DNA from: Corallococcus macrosporus
Lineage (GTDB): Bacteria; Myxococcota; Myxococcia; Myxococcales; Myxococcaceae
Length of the DNA stretch: 64,000 nt
Assembly (NCBI RefSeq): GCF_017302985.1
Contig: NZ_JAFIMU010000003.1
Span: 109,999-173,998, forward strand
Reading direction: 5' to 3'
The notes under the pieces were generated by a model that searched no databases, was not told where the DNA came from, and saw nothing but the letters and a program-made list of their open reading frames with translations. Shown piece after piece: positions 1 through 8,976 of this stretch; position 1 is the stretch's first letter, and each line of letters starts with the position of its first letter. A program made the position numbers and the translations under genes.

Positions 1-354
1 GATGAGCAGCGCGGGCAGCGCGGCCGCCACGCCGAACGCGAGCGACTCACCCGCGGAGCCCGTCGTCTGGACGATGGTGTTCTCCAGGATGCTGGAGCGC
101 CCCAGGGCCCGGAAGATGGCGATGGAGAGCACCGCCACCGGGATGGACGCGGACACCGTGAGGCCGACCTTGATGGCCAGGTACACGGACGACGCCGCGA
201 ACACGATGCCCAGCACCGACCCGAGCACCAGGCCGCGGATCGTCAGCTCCGCGGGCGACTGCTCGGGGGGCACATAGGGTTTGTGCGGGGCGGAGCCATG
301 CGCCTCCGCAATGGGGACGCGATCATCGACGACCGGCGGGGAACCGTGGGACAA
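1..354 (-). CDS. OPT family oligopeptide transporter, N-terminal part
   Basis: The last coding bases leave the window at position 1, so only about 118 N-terminal residues are present. After a roughly 35-residue Pro/His-containing cytoplasmic leader, the sequence enters the first membrane segment (LVLGSVLGIVFAASSVYLAI), followed by KVGLTVSASIP and the ILENTIVQTTGSAGESLAFG stretch typical of bacterial OPT/YSL-type transporters, which take up oligopeptides or metal chelates through the inner membrane. No ATG is in frame. I chose the TTG at 352-354 because AGGAG lies seven bases before it. The substrate cannot be told. Family assignment is firm; the start is an inference. Confidence 0.85.
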   Translation of the reverse strand, partial: MSHGSPPVVDDRVPIAEAHGSAPHKPYVPPEQSPAELTIRGLVLGSVLGIVFAASSVYLAIKVGLTVSASIPVAVLSIAIFRALGRSSILENTIVQTTGSAGESLAFGVAAALPALLI

Positions 355-427
355 GCAGGCACTCCTGACAGGAAATCAGGTGGCCCGTTGTAGCAGGGTC
401 TCCGCCGGGGCGCGAAAACAGCCCCTT

Positions 428-1330
<903 letters not shown>

Positions 1331-1376
1331 ATCGGGCCTCCTGCCGCGGCGGAGGCGCTTGAAAGGTGCTCTGGGT

Positions 1377-1394
1377 TCAAGTCCTACAACTTGA
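1377..1394. repeat. Inverted repeat near the sigma gene start
   Basis: Perfect six-base arms TCAAGT and ACTTGA separated by six bases, about 47 bases upstream of the sigma-factor start codon. It could be a dimeric regulator site or an mRNA hairpin in the leader. No regulator is identified. Confidence 0.45.
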
Positions 1395-1578
1395 CGTGTC
1401 TGCCCTGAGCAACCGGGATGCCAACCGGGGTTGGATGTATTCGCGTGTGTCTCCGAGGGGTTGGAAGACGCAGAACGGCGCCACTCGTGAACGGTCTGTA
1501 ACCGTTACCCGTGGCCGAGAGGAAAACCGCGGGTCTGGGAGGGGAGAAAATGCACGGCTCACGGCCCTCGAGCGCACG

Positions 1579-1596
1579 TCGCGATGGCTATCGCGA
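1579..1596. repeat. Inverted repeat TCGCGAT/ATCGCGA
   Basis: Perfect seven-base arms separated by four bases, roughly midway between the end of the transglutaminase operon and the sigma gene. It may be an operator or a weak hairpin; there is no T-run to make it a terminator. Confidence 0.4.
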
Positions 1597-1733
1597 CGGA
1601 GGTTCGCTGAAAGGCTTAATGGCGCCGCCCGCCGATGGTGACGACATTTCTCCACCTCGGCTGGGCGTTCCTGGGGAGGGCGGGCGACCGGCGACGGAAG
1701 CGGGCTTCCGTGCGGAGGGCACTTCTCTTCCGC

Positions 1734-3803
1734 TCAGGAGGCGCGGGCGGTAGGGCCCGCCTGTCCGGCAGGCTTCACGGCGCGGCGGGCGGCTTCCGCG
1801 TCCAGCGCGCGGCGCAAGGTGGCGAACAGGTGCTCGGCCTCTCCCTCGCGCAACGCCTGGCCGCCGAAGCGGGCCTCCAGGTAGCGGCGGGTGAGGGGCG
1901 TCAGCGCCAGCGCCAGCGGGTGGCCGTCGCGCGCCAGGCGCGTGGTCAGGTCCTCCAGCGTCTCGTGCTCGAAGCGCGGCACGTGGGCGCGCTGGAGCAG
2001 CGCGTCCACCCGGTCAAGGAAGCGCGTGGCCTCCAGCGCGGGGGCGCGGCCCGTCCAGCGGGAGATGAAGCGGCCCGCGCGCCAGACGACGAAGGCCACG
2101 ATGGCGGCCGTCGCCCACGCGCGCGGCGGGGGCAGGCGGCTGGGGGCTTCCTTCTCGGGGGCCCCGGCCGGGCGGCGCGGCGGACGGACCAGGGAGCTGG
2201 CCAGCTCGAACTGGTCGCGGAAGGAGTAGTCGACGACGGAGTTGCGCCAGCGCGCCTCCACCGCTTCATAGAACGCGAGCAGCTTCTCCAGCAGCACGGA
2301 GCCCTGGCTCGTGCGGTTCGACGGCGGCGTCGCGTCCACGGTGACGAAGCCCCGCTCCGGCACGAGCACGTGCGTCCAGGCGTGCGCGTCGCCCGCGCGC
2401 ACCAGGTACCCGCCGTCCACGCGCGCGCCGCCGTAGAAGCCCGTGGCGAGCCGCGCCCCGATGCCCTGCGTGCGCAGCATCAGCGTGAGCGCGGTGGCGA
2501 AGTGCTCGCAGTGCCCCGCCTTGCGCACGAAGAGGAAGTCCGCGAGCGGATCCTCCGGGACGCCTGCCTGCTCCAGCGTGTACGCGTAGTCCTTCTGCAG
2601 GAAGGCCGCGAGCTTGCGCGCCGCGGCCAGCGGCTCCTTCTCTCCCTGGAGCACCCGCGCCGCGAGCGGGCCCACGCGCGGATCCAGGTGCTCCGGCAGC
2701 GCCAGCAACTGGTCGCGCTCCGCCTGGACCAGGCCGGCGGACATGCCCGTCTTCGCGTCCGGGGGCAGGCTGTAGGCCTCGTAGGTGTACGAGGGCGCGG
2801 TGACGGTGAAGCGCACCTCGCCGCCGCCCTGGAGCTGCACGGGGGTGCTCCGGGTGCCCGTGGGGGTGTGGGCGATGGCGTTGCCCAGGCGCGAGGGCAT
2901 CTCCAGGGCAATCAGCGTGCGCGCGCCGTACGCGGGCAGCAGCTCGATGCGCTGGTGCAGGAGCGTGTCGGTGGCGGGGCGCAGGGTGATCTGCCGCTCG
3001 GTCTGCTTCGCCCCGACGACGTTCGTCCACTCGATGCCGTCGAAGGTGTCGTAGGTGCGGCCCATCCAGTAGGCGTCCAGCGCGTCGCGCTCCGGATCCG
3101 GCGTGAGCGTGGCGCGCAGCACCACGCGCGGGTTGCCCTTGATGGTGCCCGCGCCGCCCAGCCGCACGGTGTTGGAGTAGCCCGCGCTGCTCACCGCGCC
3201 CAGGCCCGGCGCCGAGCGCGGCCCCACCATGGCCCAGTTGAGGCGCGGGAAGAGGACGAAGAAGGCCACCGCGCCGGCCACCGCGAACGCCAGGCCGGAA
3301 GACAGCGGCCGCATCACCGCGCGCACCGGCACGGGCTCGCCGTCCGGCACCGCCGCCTCCACCACGCCCAGCGCCAGCGCCAGGCTGGCCAGCACCCCGA
3401 AGGCGATGAGGCACAGCGCGTACGTCATGTCGCCGGACAGCGCCGCGCCGCCGGCCACCATCAACAGGCCCGTCAGGTGCGTCTGGCCCTCCGCCGCGGC
3501 GTCCGGCGTGGACAGCATCCGCTGCGCGGCGATGAGGCCCGCGAAGGAGCACGCGGCCACCACCGCGTTCATCGCGCCGGACGTCAGCTGGAGCCCCAGC
3601 AGCACCGCCGCGACCATGAGCCCCAGCGCGGACAGGCGGGCGTGGCGCGCGACGAGCCGCACGTCGCACAGCGCCAGCACCAGCGCCCCCAGGAAGATGC
3701 CCAGCGCCCACAGGGGCAGCTGCCCGGACACGGCCATGGCGCCGAAGGCGGAGCCCGCCGCCAGGTCGCGCAGGACGAGCCTCAGCCGCAGGGGGCGCTT
3801 CAC
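1734..3803 (-). CDS. TgpA-type membrane transglutaminase-like protein
   Basis: About 689 residues. The N-terminal ~190 residues hold several hydrophobic helices (DUF3488/TgpA N-terminal type). A periplasmic transglutaminase-like domain follows, with a plausible Cys-His-Asp triad: Cys near 430 in AGHCEHFATAL, His near 474 in GDAHAWTHV and Asp near 489 in VDATPP. A further hydrophobic helix near 585 precedes a DUF4129-like helical tail. P. aeruginosa TgpA is an essential member; its substrate is unclear. Third gene of a moxR-DUF58-transglutaminase operon. The GTG start at 3801-3803 overlaps the upstream stop by four bases (GTGA) and follows GGGAGG. The frame extends further upstream, but that part lies inside the DUF58 gene. 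Confidence 0.88.
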   Translation of the reverse strand: MKRPLRLRLVLRDLAAGSAFGAMAVSGQLPLWALGIFLGALVLALCDVRLVARHARLSALGLMVAAVLLGLQLTSGAMNAVVAACSFAGLIAAQRMLSTPDAAAEGQTHLTGLLMVAGGAALSGDMTYALCLIAFGVLASLALALGVVEAAVPDGEPVPVRAVMRPLSSGLAFAVAGAVAFFVLFPRLNWAMVGPRSAPGLGAVSSAGYSNTVRLGGAGTIKGNPRVVLRATLTPDPERDALDAYWMGRTYDTFDGIEWTNVVGAKQTERQITLRPATDTLLHQRIELLPAYGARTLIALEMPSRLGNAIAHTPTGTRSTPVQLQGGGEVRFTVTAPSYTYEAYSLPPDAKTGMSAGLVQAERDQLLALPEHLDPRVGPLAARVLQGEKEPLAAARKLAAFLQKDYAYTLEQAGVPEDPLADFLFVRKAGHCEHFATALTLMLRTQGIGARLATGFYGGARVDGGYLVRAGDAHAWTHVLVPERGFVTVDATPPSNRTSQGSVLLEKLLAFYEAVEARWRNSVVDYSFRDQFELASSLVRPPRRPAGAPEKEAPSRLPPPRAWATAAIVAFVVWRAGRFISRWTGRAPALEATRFLDRVDALLQRAHVPRFEHETLEDLTTRLARDGHPLALALTPLTRRYLEARFGGQALREGEAEHLFATLRRALDAEAARRAVKPAGQAGPTARAS

Positions 3804-4783
3804 GCGGCCTCCCGGGAGTCCGCCCCAGCAGTGTCCACGTCCTCGAAGCCCTCCCACGCCAGCGCCTGGAGGATGCGGCGCTCCTGCGAGGCCCCCGCCG
3901 CCGGCCGCAGCGTGCGCTCCGGCAACTGGAGGCCGACCTCGTGCCCCGCGTCCAGGAGCTGGTGCGCCTGGGCGGCGACCTCTTCACAGCGGCGCTCCAG
4001 TGCGTCGCCCGTGAGGCCCGTCTCCAGCGCGAGCTTCCACACGCGGCGCTCCTCGCGCTCGCGCTCCACCTTCAGCAGGCGTCCCGCCGTGGCGCTCTTC
4101 AGCCAGTGGATGCGGCGCGCGTCCTCGTTCGCGGCCAGCTCGCGCAGGCCCGCGACGTCACCGGTGCCGTCCAGGTGGCGCGGGCTGCCCGCCTCGCCGC
4201 GAGGCCCCTTCTCCGCGGGCCCCGGCTCCTTGCAGGCGTAGCCGCGGCGCGGGTACACGAGCAGCATCCCCTCCAGCGAGAACACGCGCGTCTTGGCGAA
4301 CAGGCCCAGGGGCCACGTCGTGGTGACGCGCACGCCGGACAGGCGCACGGGGCCCCGGTGCGGCGCGGCCAGGTCCGCCCGGACGATGTGCTCCTTTCCC
4401 GCGGGCAGGTGGCCCAGCTTCCCTGCGCCGGTGAGCGGGGAGAGGTCCTCGCTGAACGTCAGCGCGAAGCCGTGGCCCGCCTTGCGCGAGACCGCCCAGC
4501 GGTAGGCGAAGGGCTCGCGCGCGAAGGCCGCGTCCGCGCCCACCCGGCGCACCGTCAGGTCGCGCAGGCAGCGCTCCGACAGCACGCCGGACACCACCAC
4601 CATGCTGAGCAGCAGGCCCAGGAGCAGGTAGAGCAGGTTGTTGCCCGTGTTGAGCGCGCCCAGCCCCACGCCGAACGTCACCACCAGGTACGTGCGGCCC
4701 GTCTTCGTCACCGTCAGGGTGCGAGGCGGACGCAGCCAGGCGCGCAGCCGCGCCTTGAAGGAGGGGCGGGCGGGGGCCTTCAC
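3800..4783 (-). CDS. DUF58 domain membrane protein
   Basis: About 327 residues with two adjacent hydrophobic helices near residues 30-75 (LVVTFGVGLGALNTGNNLLY and LLLGLLLSMVVVSGVLSE), a soluble middle region and the DUF58 signature around DARRIHWLKSATAGRLLKVE. Proteins of this family are nearly always encoded between a MoxR ATPase and a vWA or transglutaminase protein, and are thought to serve a MoxR-assisted envelope complex. The start is the GTG at 4781-4783, overlapping the moxR stop by four bases, so the operon is translationally coupled. A longer open frame upstream is coding sequence of moxR. Biochemical role unknown. Confidence 0.85.
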   Translation of the reverse strand: MKAPARPSFKARLRAWLRPPRTLTVTKTGRTYLVVTFGVGLGALNTGNNLLYLLLGLLLSMVVVSGVLSERCLRDLTVRRVGADAAFAREPFAYRWAVSRKAGHGFALTFSEDLSPLTGAGKLGHLPAGKEHIVRADLAAPHRGPVRLSGVRVTTTWPLGLFAKTRVFSLEGMLLVYPRRGYACKEPGPAEKGPRGEAGSPRHLDGTGDVAGLRELAANEDARRIHWLKSATAGRLLKVEREREERRVWKLALETGLTGDALERRCEEVAAQAHQLLDAGHEVGLQLPERTLRPAAGASQERRILQALAWEGFEDVDTAGADSREAA

Positions 4784-5760
4784 CGGGGCGCCGCCACCTT
4801 GCGGGCGATCTCCTCCACCAGGTGCGCCGCCTCGTCCCTCGCGGACACGCCCTGCACGGCGCTGCGCAGGAGCACGCGGTGCGCCCAGCAGGGCACCAGC
4901 ATGGCGCGCACGTCGCCGGGGGTGACGAAGTCGCGTCCGTCCCACAGGGCCTGGGCCCGCGCCGCGGCCCCCAGCGCCAGCACCGCGCGCGTGGAGGCGC
5001 CGCGCTCCAGGTCGCCGTGCTCGCGCGTGGCCCGCGCCAGCCGCACCACGTATTCCGCCACCGCCGCGTCCAGCTTCAGGTCCTGGGCGAAGGCGCGCAG
5101 CGACGCCAGCTCCTCCGGCCCCGTCACCGCCTCCACCGACGGCAGCGGGGACGCCGCGCCGCGCGTGGTGAGCAGCCGCGCCTCCACGTCCGGCGCCGGG
5201 TGGCCCAAGGACAGGCGCACGAGGAAGCGATCCAGCTGCGAGTCCGGCAGCGGATAGGTGCCGGAGAAGTCCACCGGGTTCTGGGTGGCGACGACGGTGA
5301 AGGGGGAGGGCAGGGGGTGCGTCTCACCGTCCAGGGACACCTGGCCCTGCGCCATGCCCTCCAGGAGCGCGGACTGGGTGCGCGGGGGCGCGCGGTTGAG
5401 CTCGTCCGCCAGCACCAGCTGCCGGAACAGCGGCCCGGGCCGGAAGGAGAAGGTGGCCGTCTGCGCGTGGAACACCTGCGCGCCCAGGATGTCCGCCGGC
5501 AGCAGGTCCGCGGTGAACTGGATGCGGGAGAAGGACAGGGCGCACGCGCGGGCCAGGGCCTCGGCCAGCGTCGTCTTGCCCACGCCGGGCATGTCCTCCA
5601 GCAGCAGGTGCCCGCCAGCCACCACGCAGGTGACGACGCGGCGGACCTCCTCGGGCTTGCCCTGCACGGCGCGGCCAAGCTGGGCGGCGAGCCGCTCCAT
5701 CACCGCGCGCGCGGAGGCAGGGGAGGGAACTGGACCGAGGACGCGAGCGGGCTGGGTCAT
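4780..5760 (-). CDS. MoxR family AAA+ ATPase
   Basis: About 326 residues. Walker A is GVGKTTLA near residue 60, Walker B is LVLADELNRAPPRTQSALLE, and sensor 1 lies in VVATQNPVDFSGTYPLPDSQ with the LDRF motif next to it. MoxR ATPases act as chaperone-like factors that mature or activate partner complexes; here the partners are presumably the two membrane proteins encoded directly downstream with four-base overlaps. Start: ATG at 5758-5760 chosen over an upstream TTG eleven codons earlier; neither has a clear ribosome site. First gene of a three-gene operon. Confidence 0.9.
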   Translation of the reverse strand: MTQPARVLGPVPSPASARAVMERLAAQLGRAVQGKPEEVRRVVTCVVAGGHLLLEDMPGVGKTTLAEALARACALSFSRIQFTADLLPADILGAQVFHAQTATFSFRPGPLFRQLVLADELNRAPPRTQSALLEGMAQGQVSLDGETHPLPSPFTVVATQNPVDFSGTYPLPDSQLDRFLVRLSLGHPAPDVEARLLTTRGAASPLPSVEAVTGPEELASLRAFAQDLKLDAAVAEYVVRLARATREHGDLERGASTRAVLALGAAARAQALWDGRDFVTPGDVRAMLVPCWAHRVLLRSAVQGVSARDEAAHLVEEIARKVAAPR

Positions 5761-5902
5761 CCTGGGCGCGGACTCTAGCCCAGGCGACCGCAAGCCGGCA
5801 CCCCTCCAGGCCGCCCGTGTTCCACGCCGGATGCCCGCCTGCCTTGGAGGCGCGAGCGCATGATCCGGGGATTCACACGGCCCGGAGGGCCCTACCCGTT
5901 GC

Positions 5903-6229
5903 TCAGACGGACAGGATGTCCTCGGGCGTGTAGTACGCCCGGTGCGTCGTCGGCGAGGACAGCACGCCGAAGTAGCGGAACATCCGCTCGTGGTGCGTGG
6001 CCAGGCCGCGCAGCTCCACGGCGCCTTCCTTCAGGCCGTGGGTCAGCACGCCCACCGCGCTGTCCTTGAACTCACGCAGGTGCGCGAAGTCCAGGACGAC
6101 CTCGCTCTGGCCCAGCGCCTGGAGCGAGTTGCGCAGCTCCTGGGCCGTGCGGCCGTCCAGCGTACCTTCCAGGCGCAGGGTGATCCGACCCGCCGCCTCC
6201 TGCTCCTGATGAATCCGAAGCCCAGTCAT
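5903..6229 (-). CDS. STAS domain protein (anti-sigma factor antagonist-like)
   Basis: A 108-residue single-domain STAS protein. It shows the beta-strand LRLEGTLDGRTAQEL, the strand VVLDFAHLREFKDSAVGVL and an alpha-helical C-terminus. The Asp-Ser pair in FKDSAVG sits where SpoIIAA-type antagonists carry their phosphorylatable serine, so control by a partner anti-sigma kinase is possible; no kinase is encoded nearby. Start: ATG at 6227-6229 behind GGGAG; the frame extends further but without a ribosome site. Likely a single-gene unit. Confidence 0.8.
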   Translation of the reverse strand: MTGLRIHQEQEAAGRITLRLEGTLDGRTAQELRNSLQALGQSEVVLDFAHLREFKDSAVGVLTHGLKEGAVELRGLATHHERMFRYFGVLSSPTTHRAYYTPEDILSV

Positions 6230-6323
6230 GTTGCGCGCTCCCGCTGAGGTGTGCACGTGTGTGCCGCCTGCGATGGTGAATGGCGGCTGACGCACGTTCC
6301 GGACCGCGTGGGGTCCGGGGGGG

Positions 6324-6341
6324 CCCCACGATGTCGTGGGG
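6324..6341. repeat. Perfect 18-bp palindrome
   Basis: CCCCACGATGTCGTGGGG is self-complementary and lies between the lytic transglycosylase stop and the STAS start. No T-run follows on either strand. It could be an operator for the STAS gene or a hairpin at the 3' end of the transglycosylase mRNA. Confidence 0.45.
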
Positions 6342-6451
6342 GTGCACAGCCGGAGCCGAACACTGCACCTTCCGGAAAGATTCGGTCAGTGGCGGGCTTG
6401 CAACTTCGGTCGGAGTGTTGGCGACCGGGCGAAGCGCGTGTCACGAAACGG

Positions 6452-7189
6452 TCAACCCTTGCGGTCGGTTGTCGTCTGCTCGGCACGCAGGCTGATGGCG
6501 CGCTCCTGCTGGGCCTTCAGCTTGCGGAATTCCTTCACGACCTTGGCGGGATAGCCGGCCATGAACTTCACCCGGTTCTCCTTCTTGGCCAGGATGCGCT
6601 TGGCCAGCCCGGGGCCCGCGTTGTAGGCGACGAGCGCGCCCTCCACGGAGCCGAAGCGGCTGATCAGGTCCGCCAGGTAGGCCGTGCCCAGGTTCACGTT
6701 CGTCTCGAAGTCGAAGAGGTTCGTGTGGCGGCCCAGCTTGTAGCCGGACTTCTCCGCCAGGTACTTGCCCGTGTCCGGCATCACCTGCATGAGGCCCATG
6801 GCGCCCACCCCGGACACCGCGTAGTTGTTGAACGAGGACTCGCAGCGGATCAGCGCCACCACCAGCAGCGGATCCAGGTTGTTGCGCTCCGCCTCGCGGA
6901 CGATGGAGACCGCCAGCCGGCGCTGCTGCCGCTCCGGGAGCCCGGAGGCGCGCACGGCCTCGGCCACGCCCATCTGCTCCGCGCGGAGGTAGTCCGCCTC
7001 GTCCTCGTACTGCTGCAGGCGGGCCAGGGCCGCCTTGAGCTGCGCATCCTTCTCCGCGAGCTGCGCCCGCAGGGCCGCGACGTCCGGCGCTTCACCCTGG
7101 GCACCCACCGGCACCTGCACCGGGAAAGCCATCGCGTTCGTCCCCACCAGCACCACCGCCGCCGCCATCGCCACCGTCCAACCCCGCAT
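6452..7189 (-). CDS. Lytic transglycosylase (SLT domain), exported
   Basis: 245 residues. Signal peptide (MRGWTVAMAAAVVLVGTNAM), then a short coiled coil (about residues 30-75, LRAQLAEKDAQLKAAL), then an SLT/goose-lysozyme-like domain. The catalytic Glu is in RCESSFNNYAVS near residue 117, followed by GAMGLMQVMPDTG and the VAYNAGPG motif. It should cleave peptidoglycan glycan strands with 1,6-anhydro product formation in the periplasm. Start: ATG at 7187-7189, behind GGGAGG. Divergent from the small membrane protein gene at 7483. Role in growth, fruiting or predation cannot be decided. Confidence 0.88.
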   Translation of the reverse strand: MRGWTVAMAAAVVLVGTNAMAFPVQVPVGAQGEAPDVAALRAQLAEKDAQLKAALARLQQYEDEADYLRAEQMGVAEAVRASGLPERQQRRLAVSIVREAERNNLDPLLVVALIRCESSFNNYAVSGVGAMGLMQVMPDTGKYLAEKSGYKLGRHTNLFDFETNVNLGTAYLADLISRFGSVEGALVAYNAGPGLAKRILAKKENRVKFMAGYPAKVVKEFRKLKAQQERAISLRAEQTTTDRKG

Positions 7190-7407
7190 CTCGCCCTCCC
7201 CTGGCGCCCCAACTCCCCGCGCCCGCTGACTCGCCCACACCCAGCGGCTAAGCAGGCAACGTGCCAGCGTACGTGGCGTGCGCGGGTTGCCTCACGGATC
7301 CTTAAGAGAGGGGCTGAAACAGGTCCGGCGCGGCCCACGGTGGCCGGAAAAAATGCCCGGCCTGGGAAGTTTGTTTCCCAACCTGACCCTGCAGAAAGCT
7401 CCACCTG

Positions 7408-7436
7408 TTGCCGCGGTGCCTCCGCGTTCCTAGCTT
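7408..7436 (+). promoter_or_regulatory. Sigma-70-like promoter, TTGCCG-17-TAGCTT
   Basis: TTGCCG at 7408-7413 and TAGCTT at 7431-7436 are 17 bases apart, about 45 bases before the GTG of the small membrane protein gene. The 16-mer GCGTTCCTAGCTTGCG covering the -10 recurs exactly at the promoter of the gene at 8977. Prediction from sequence only. Confidence 0.55.
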
Positions 7437-7482
7437 GCGCCCGGTCTGATTCATGGACCTTCAGTGTGGCGGGAGGCGTGGC

Positions 7483-7641
7483 GTGTACTGGACCATGGGC
7501 ATCATCTTGATGGTGTTGTGGGTGATGGGGCTGATCACCGGTTCGACGGAGGGGCAGTGGGTGCACCTCCTCCTGGTGTTCTCGCTCATCGCGTTCGTGC
7601 TGGGCGTCGCGTCGCTGGGCCGCCGGCGGGGGATGGCGTGA
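7483..7641 (+). CDS. Small membrane protein, lmo0937 family
   Basis: 52 residues made almost entirely of two hydrophobic segments: TMGIILMVLWVMGLITG and VHLLLVFSLIAFVLGVASL, ending in a basic GRRRGMA tail. This layout matches the widespread lmo0937-type small membrane proteins, which have no known biochemical role but are often stress related. Start: GTG at 7483-7485, placed six bases after GGAGG; an earlier in-frame ATG lacks a ribosome site. Its stop overlaps the next gene's GTG by four bases, so the two are translationally coupled. Confidence 0.75.
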   Translation: MYWTMGIILMVLWVMGLITGSTEGQWVHLLLVFSLIAFVLGVASLGRRRGMA

Positions 7642-8207
7642 ACCTGCCGGAGCTGGACATGGCGTGGCTGGAGCTGCCGCGGGACAAGGCGGGCTTCGTG
7701 CGGCGCGAATGTCCCCGCTGCCAGCGCTCCTTCAAGACGCGGCCCAGCCGCCACGACGCGGGGATGCTGCAGCGGCTGCTCGCGGGCTACTTCCCCTTCG
7801 AGAACCTCCACGAGGCGTACACGGCGGAGGAGCTTCCCTCCTGGCACTGCCTCTACTGTGGCCACCGCGCGCTGCCGGACGCGTGGCTCACGCCGGATCA
7901 GTCCGCGCACGTGGAGCACATGGCGCGCGCGTGGGCCAACCACGTGAGGTACGAGCAGCTGGCGTACGTGCAGCGCACGCTGTCGCACAACCCGCGGCCC
8001 ACCTTCGTGTCGGTGGCCCCGGAGCCGCTGCCCCGGCCGCTGCCTCCGGATGAAGAGGAGCTGCGCACGCTTCCCATGGTCTGCTGCGGGGAAGAGGTGC
8101 AGGCCTCGTGGGAGTGGGATCTTCCCATGGTCTGTCCGCGCTGCGGCGCGCACCACGGCGGGCTCTCCGGCCGCCAGCAGGTGCACCTGGAGTTCGTGCG
8201 CGAGTAG
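7638..8207 (+). CDS. Conserved hypothetical protein with three Cys-x-x-Cys-type knuckles
   Basis: About 189 residues, predicted cytoplasmic. It has CPRCQRSF near the N-terminus, CLYCGH about 45 residues later, and a C-terminal MVCCGEE plus MVCPRCGAHHG pair, which together suggest two zinc ribbons. I do not recognise a named family. The GTG start at 7638-7640 overlaps the stop of the small membrane protein gene (GTGA); an ATG seven codons further in is possible. The longer frame upstream is out-of-frame reading of the previous gene. Zinc binding is inferred from the cysteines. Confidence 0.7.
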   Translation: MNLPELDMAWLELPRDKAGFVRRECPRCQRSFKTRPSRHDAGMLQRLLAGYFPFENLHEAYTAEELPSWHCLYCGHRALPDAWLTPDQSAHVEHMARAWANHVRYEQLAYVQRTLSHNPRPTFVSVAPEPLPRPLPPDEEELRTLPMVCCGEEVQASWEWDLPMVCPRCGAHHGGLSGRQQVHLEFVRE

Positions 8208-8264
8208 GGCGGATCATCCCGGAGTGGACGGGCAGGGCGCGCGGAGGGCAGGCTCCTTCGCGCG

Positions 8265-8921
8265 ATGAAGCCGTTTCCCGCTGCCGCCCGGGTGGTGTGC
8301 CTGGCCCTGGTCCTGCTGGGGCCGGCCGCCGTCCACGCCCATGAGGTGGAGGTCGCGCCCGCGGCGGTGGAGGGCTTCGCCGGCTGGGTGGGCGAGGGCA
8401 TCCGCCACATCCTGGCGGGCGCGGATCATCTCCTGTTCCTCTTCGCCGTGTTGCTCGTGGGCGGCACGTTCCGGCGGATCCTCCTGTTGGTGACGTCCTT
8501 CACGCTGGCGCACTCGCTGACGCTGGTGATCACCTCGCTGGGCTGGGTGACGCTGAGCGCGCGGGGCACGCGGTGGGCCGAGGCCGCGATTGCCGCCTCC
8601 ATCCTCTACATGGCGCTGGAGAACCTGCTGCTGCGCCGGCACGGGCACCGCGCGGGGCTCACCTTCCTGTTCGGCCTGGTGCACGGGCTGGGCTTCGCGA
8701 GCGTGCTCGGCGGCTACGGGCTGGGGGCTGGCGCGGCGTCCGCGCTCGTGGGCTTCAACCTGGGCGTGGAGCTGGGGCAGGCGGCGGTGGTGGCCTTCCT
8801 GGTGCCCGTGCTGCGCATCGTCCAGCGCAGGCCCCGGTTGCACTCGAAGGTTGTGCGCCTGTCATCCATCTGCCTCGCGGGGGTGGGGCTTTATTGGATG
8901 GTTGCTCGTGCGGTCGGTTGA
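8265..8921 (+). CDS. HupE/UreJ family membrane protein
   Basis: 218 residues. Signal-like N-terminus ending ...AAVHAHEVEV, then six or so membrane helices with the family motifs: GIRHILAGADHLLFL, TLAHSLTL, FGLVHGLGFAS and GFNLGVELGQ. Conserved His and Asp in these helices are thought to bind nickel or cobalt in HupE/UreJ permeases. No hydrogenase or urease genes are seen here, so the substrate is open. The start ATG at 8265 lies 57 bases after the previous gene. Confidence 0.85.
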   Translation: MKPFPAAARVVCLALVLLGPAAVHAHEVEVAPAAVEGFAGWVGEGIRHILAGADHLLFLFAVLLVGGTFRRILLLVTSFTLAHSLTLVITSLGWVTLSARGTRWAEAAIAASILYMALENLLLRRHGHRAGLTFLFGLVHGLGFASVLGGYGLGAGAASALVGFNLGVELGQAAVVAFLVPVLRIVQRRPRLHSKVVRLSSICLAGVGLYWMVARAVG

Positions 8922-8946
8922 ATTGCCCCAGCTGCGTTCCTAGCTT
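8918..8946 (+). promoter_or_regulatory. Sigma-70-like promoter, TTGAAT-17-TAGCTT
   Basis: TTGAAT at 8918-8923 overlaps the HupE stop codon; TAGCTT follows at 8941-8946 after 17 bases, 30 bases before the next ATG. The surrounding 16-mer GCGTTCCTAGCTTGCG is identical to that at the promoter near 7431. Confidence 0.55.
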
Positions 8947-8976
8947 GCGTCTGACGAGGGTGGGGGAGGGACGCTG

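Larger units (their letters stand above)
1331..1733. other. Non-coding region upstream of the sigma factor gene
   Basis: No convincing gene in 403 bases; open frames here lack ribosome sites and protein-like composition. It holds the promoter side of the sigma gene and three inverted repeats: TCAAGT-6-ACTTGA (1377-1394), AACGGT-5-ACCGTT (1490-1506) and TCGCGAT-4-ATCGCGA (1579-1596). No clear -35/-10 pair was found. Confidence 0.6.

Noticed and set aside
1635..4241. Open frame of 868 codons antisense to the transglutaminase/DUF58 genes
   Set aside because: Arg/Ala/Gly/Gln-rich shadow; the opposite strand holds recognisable domains and coupled starts.
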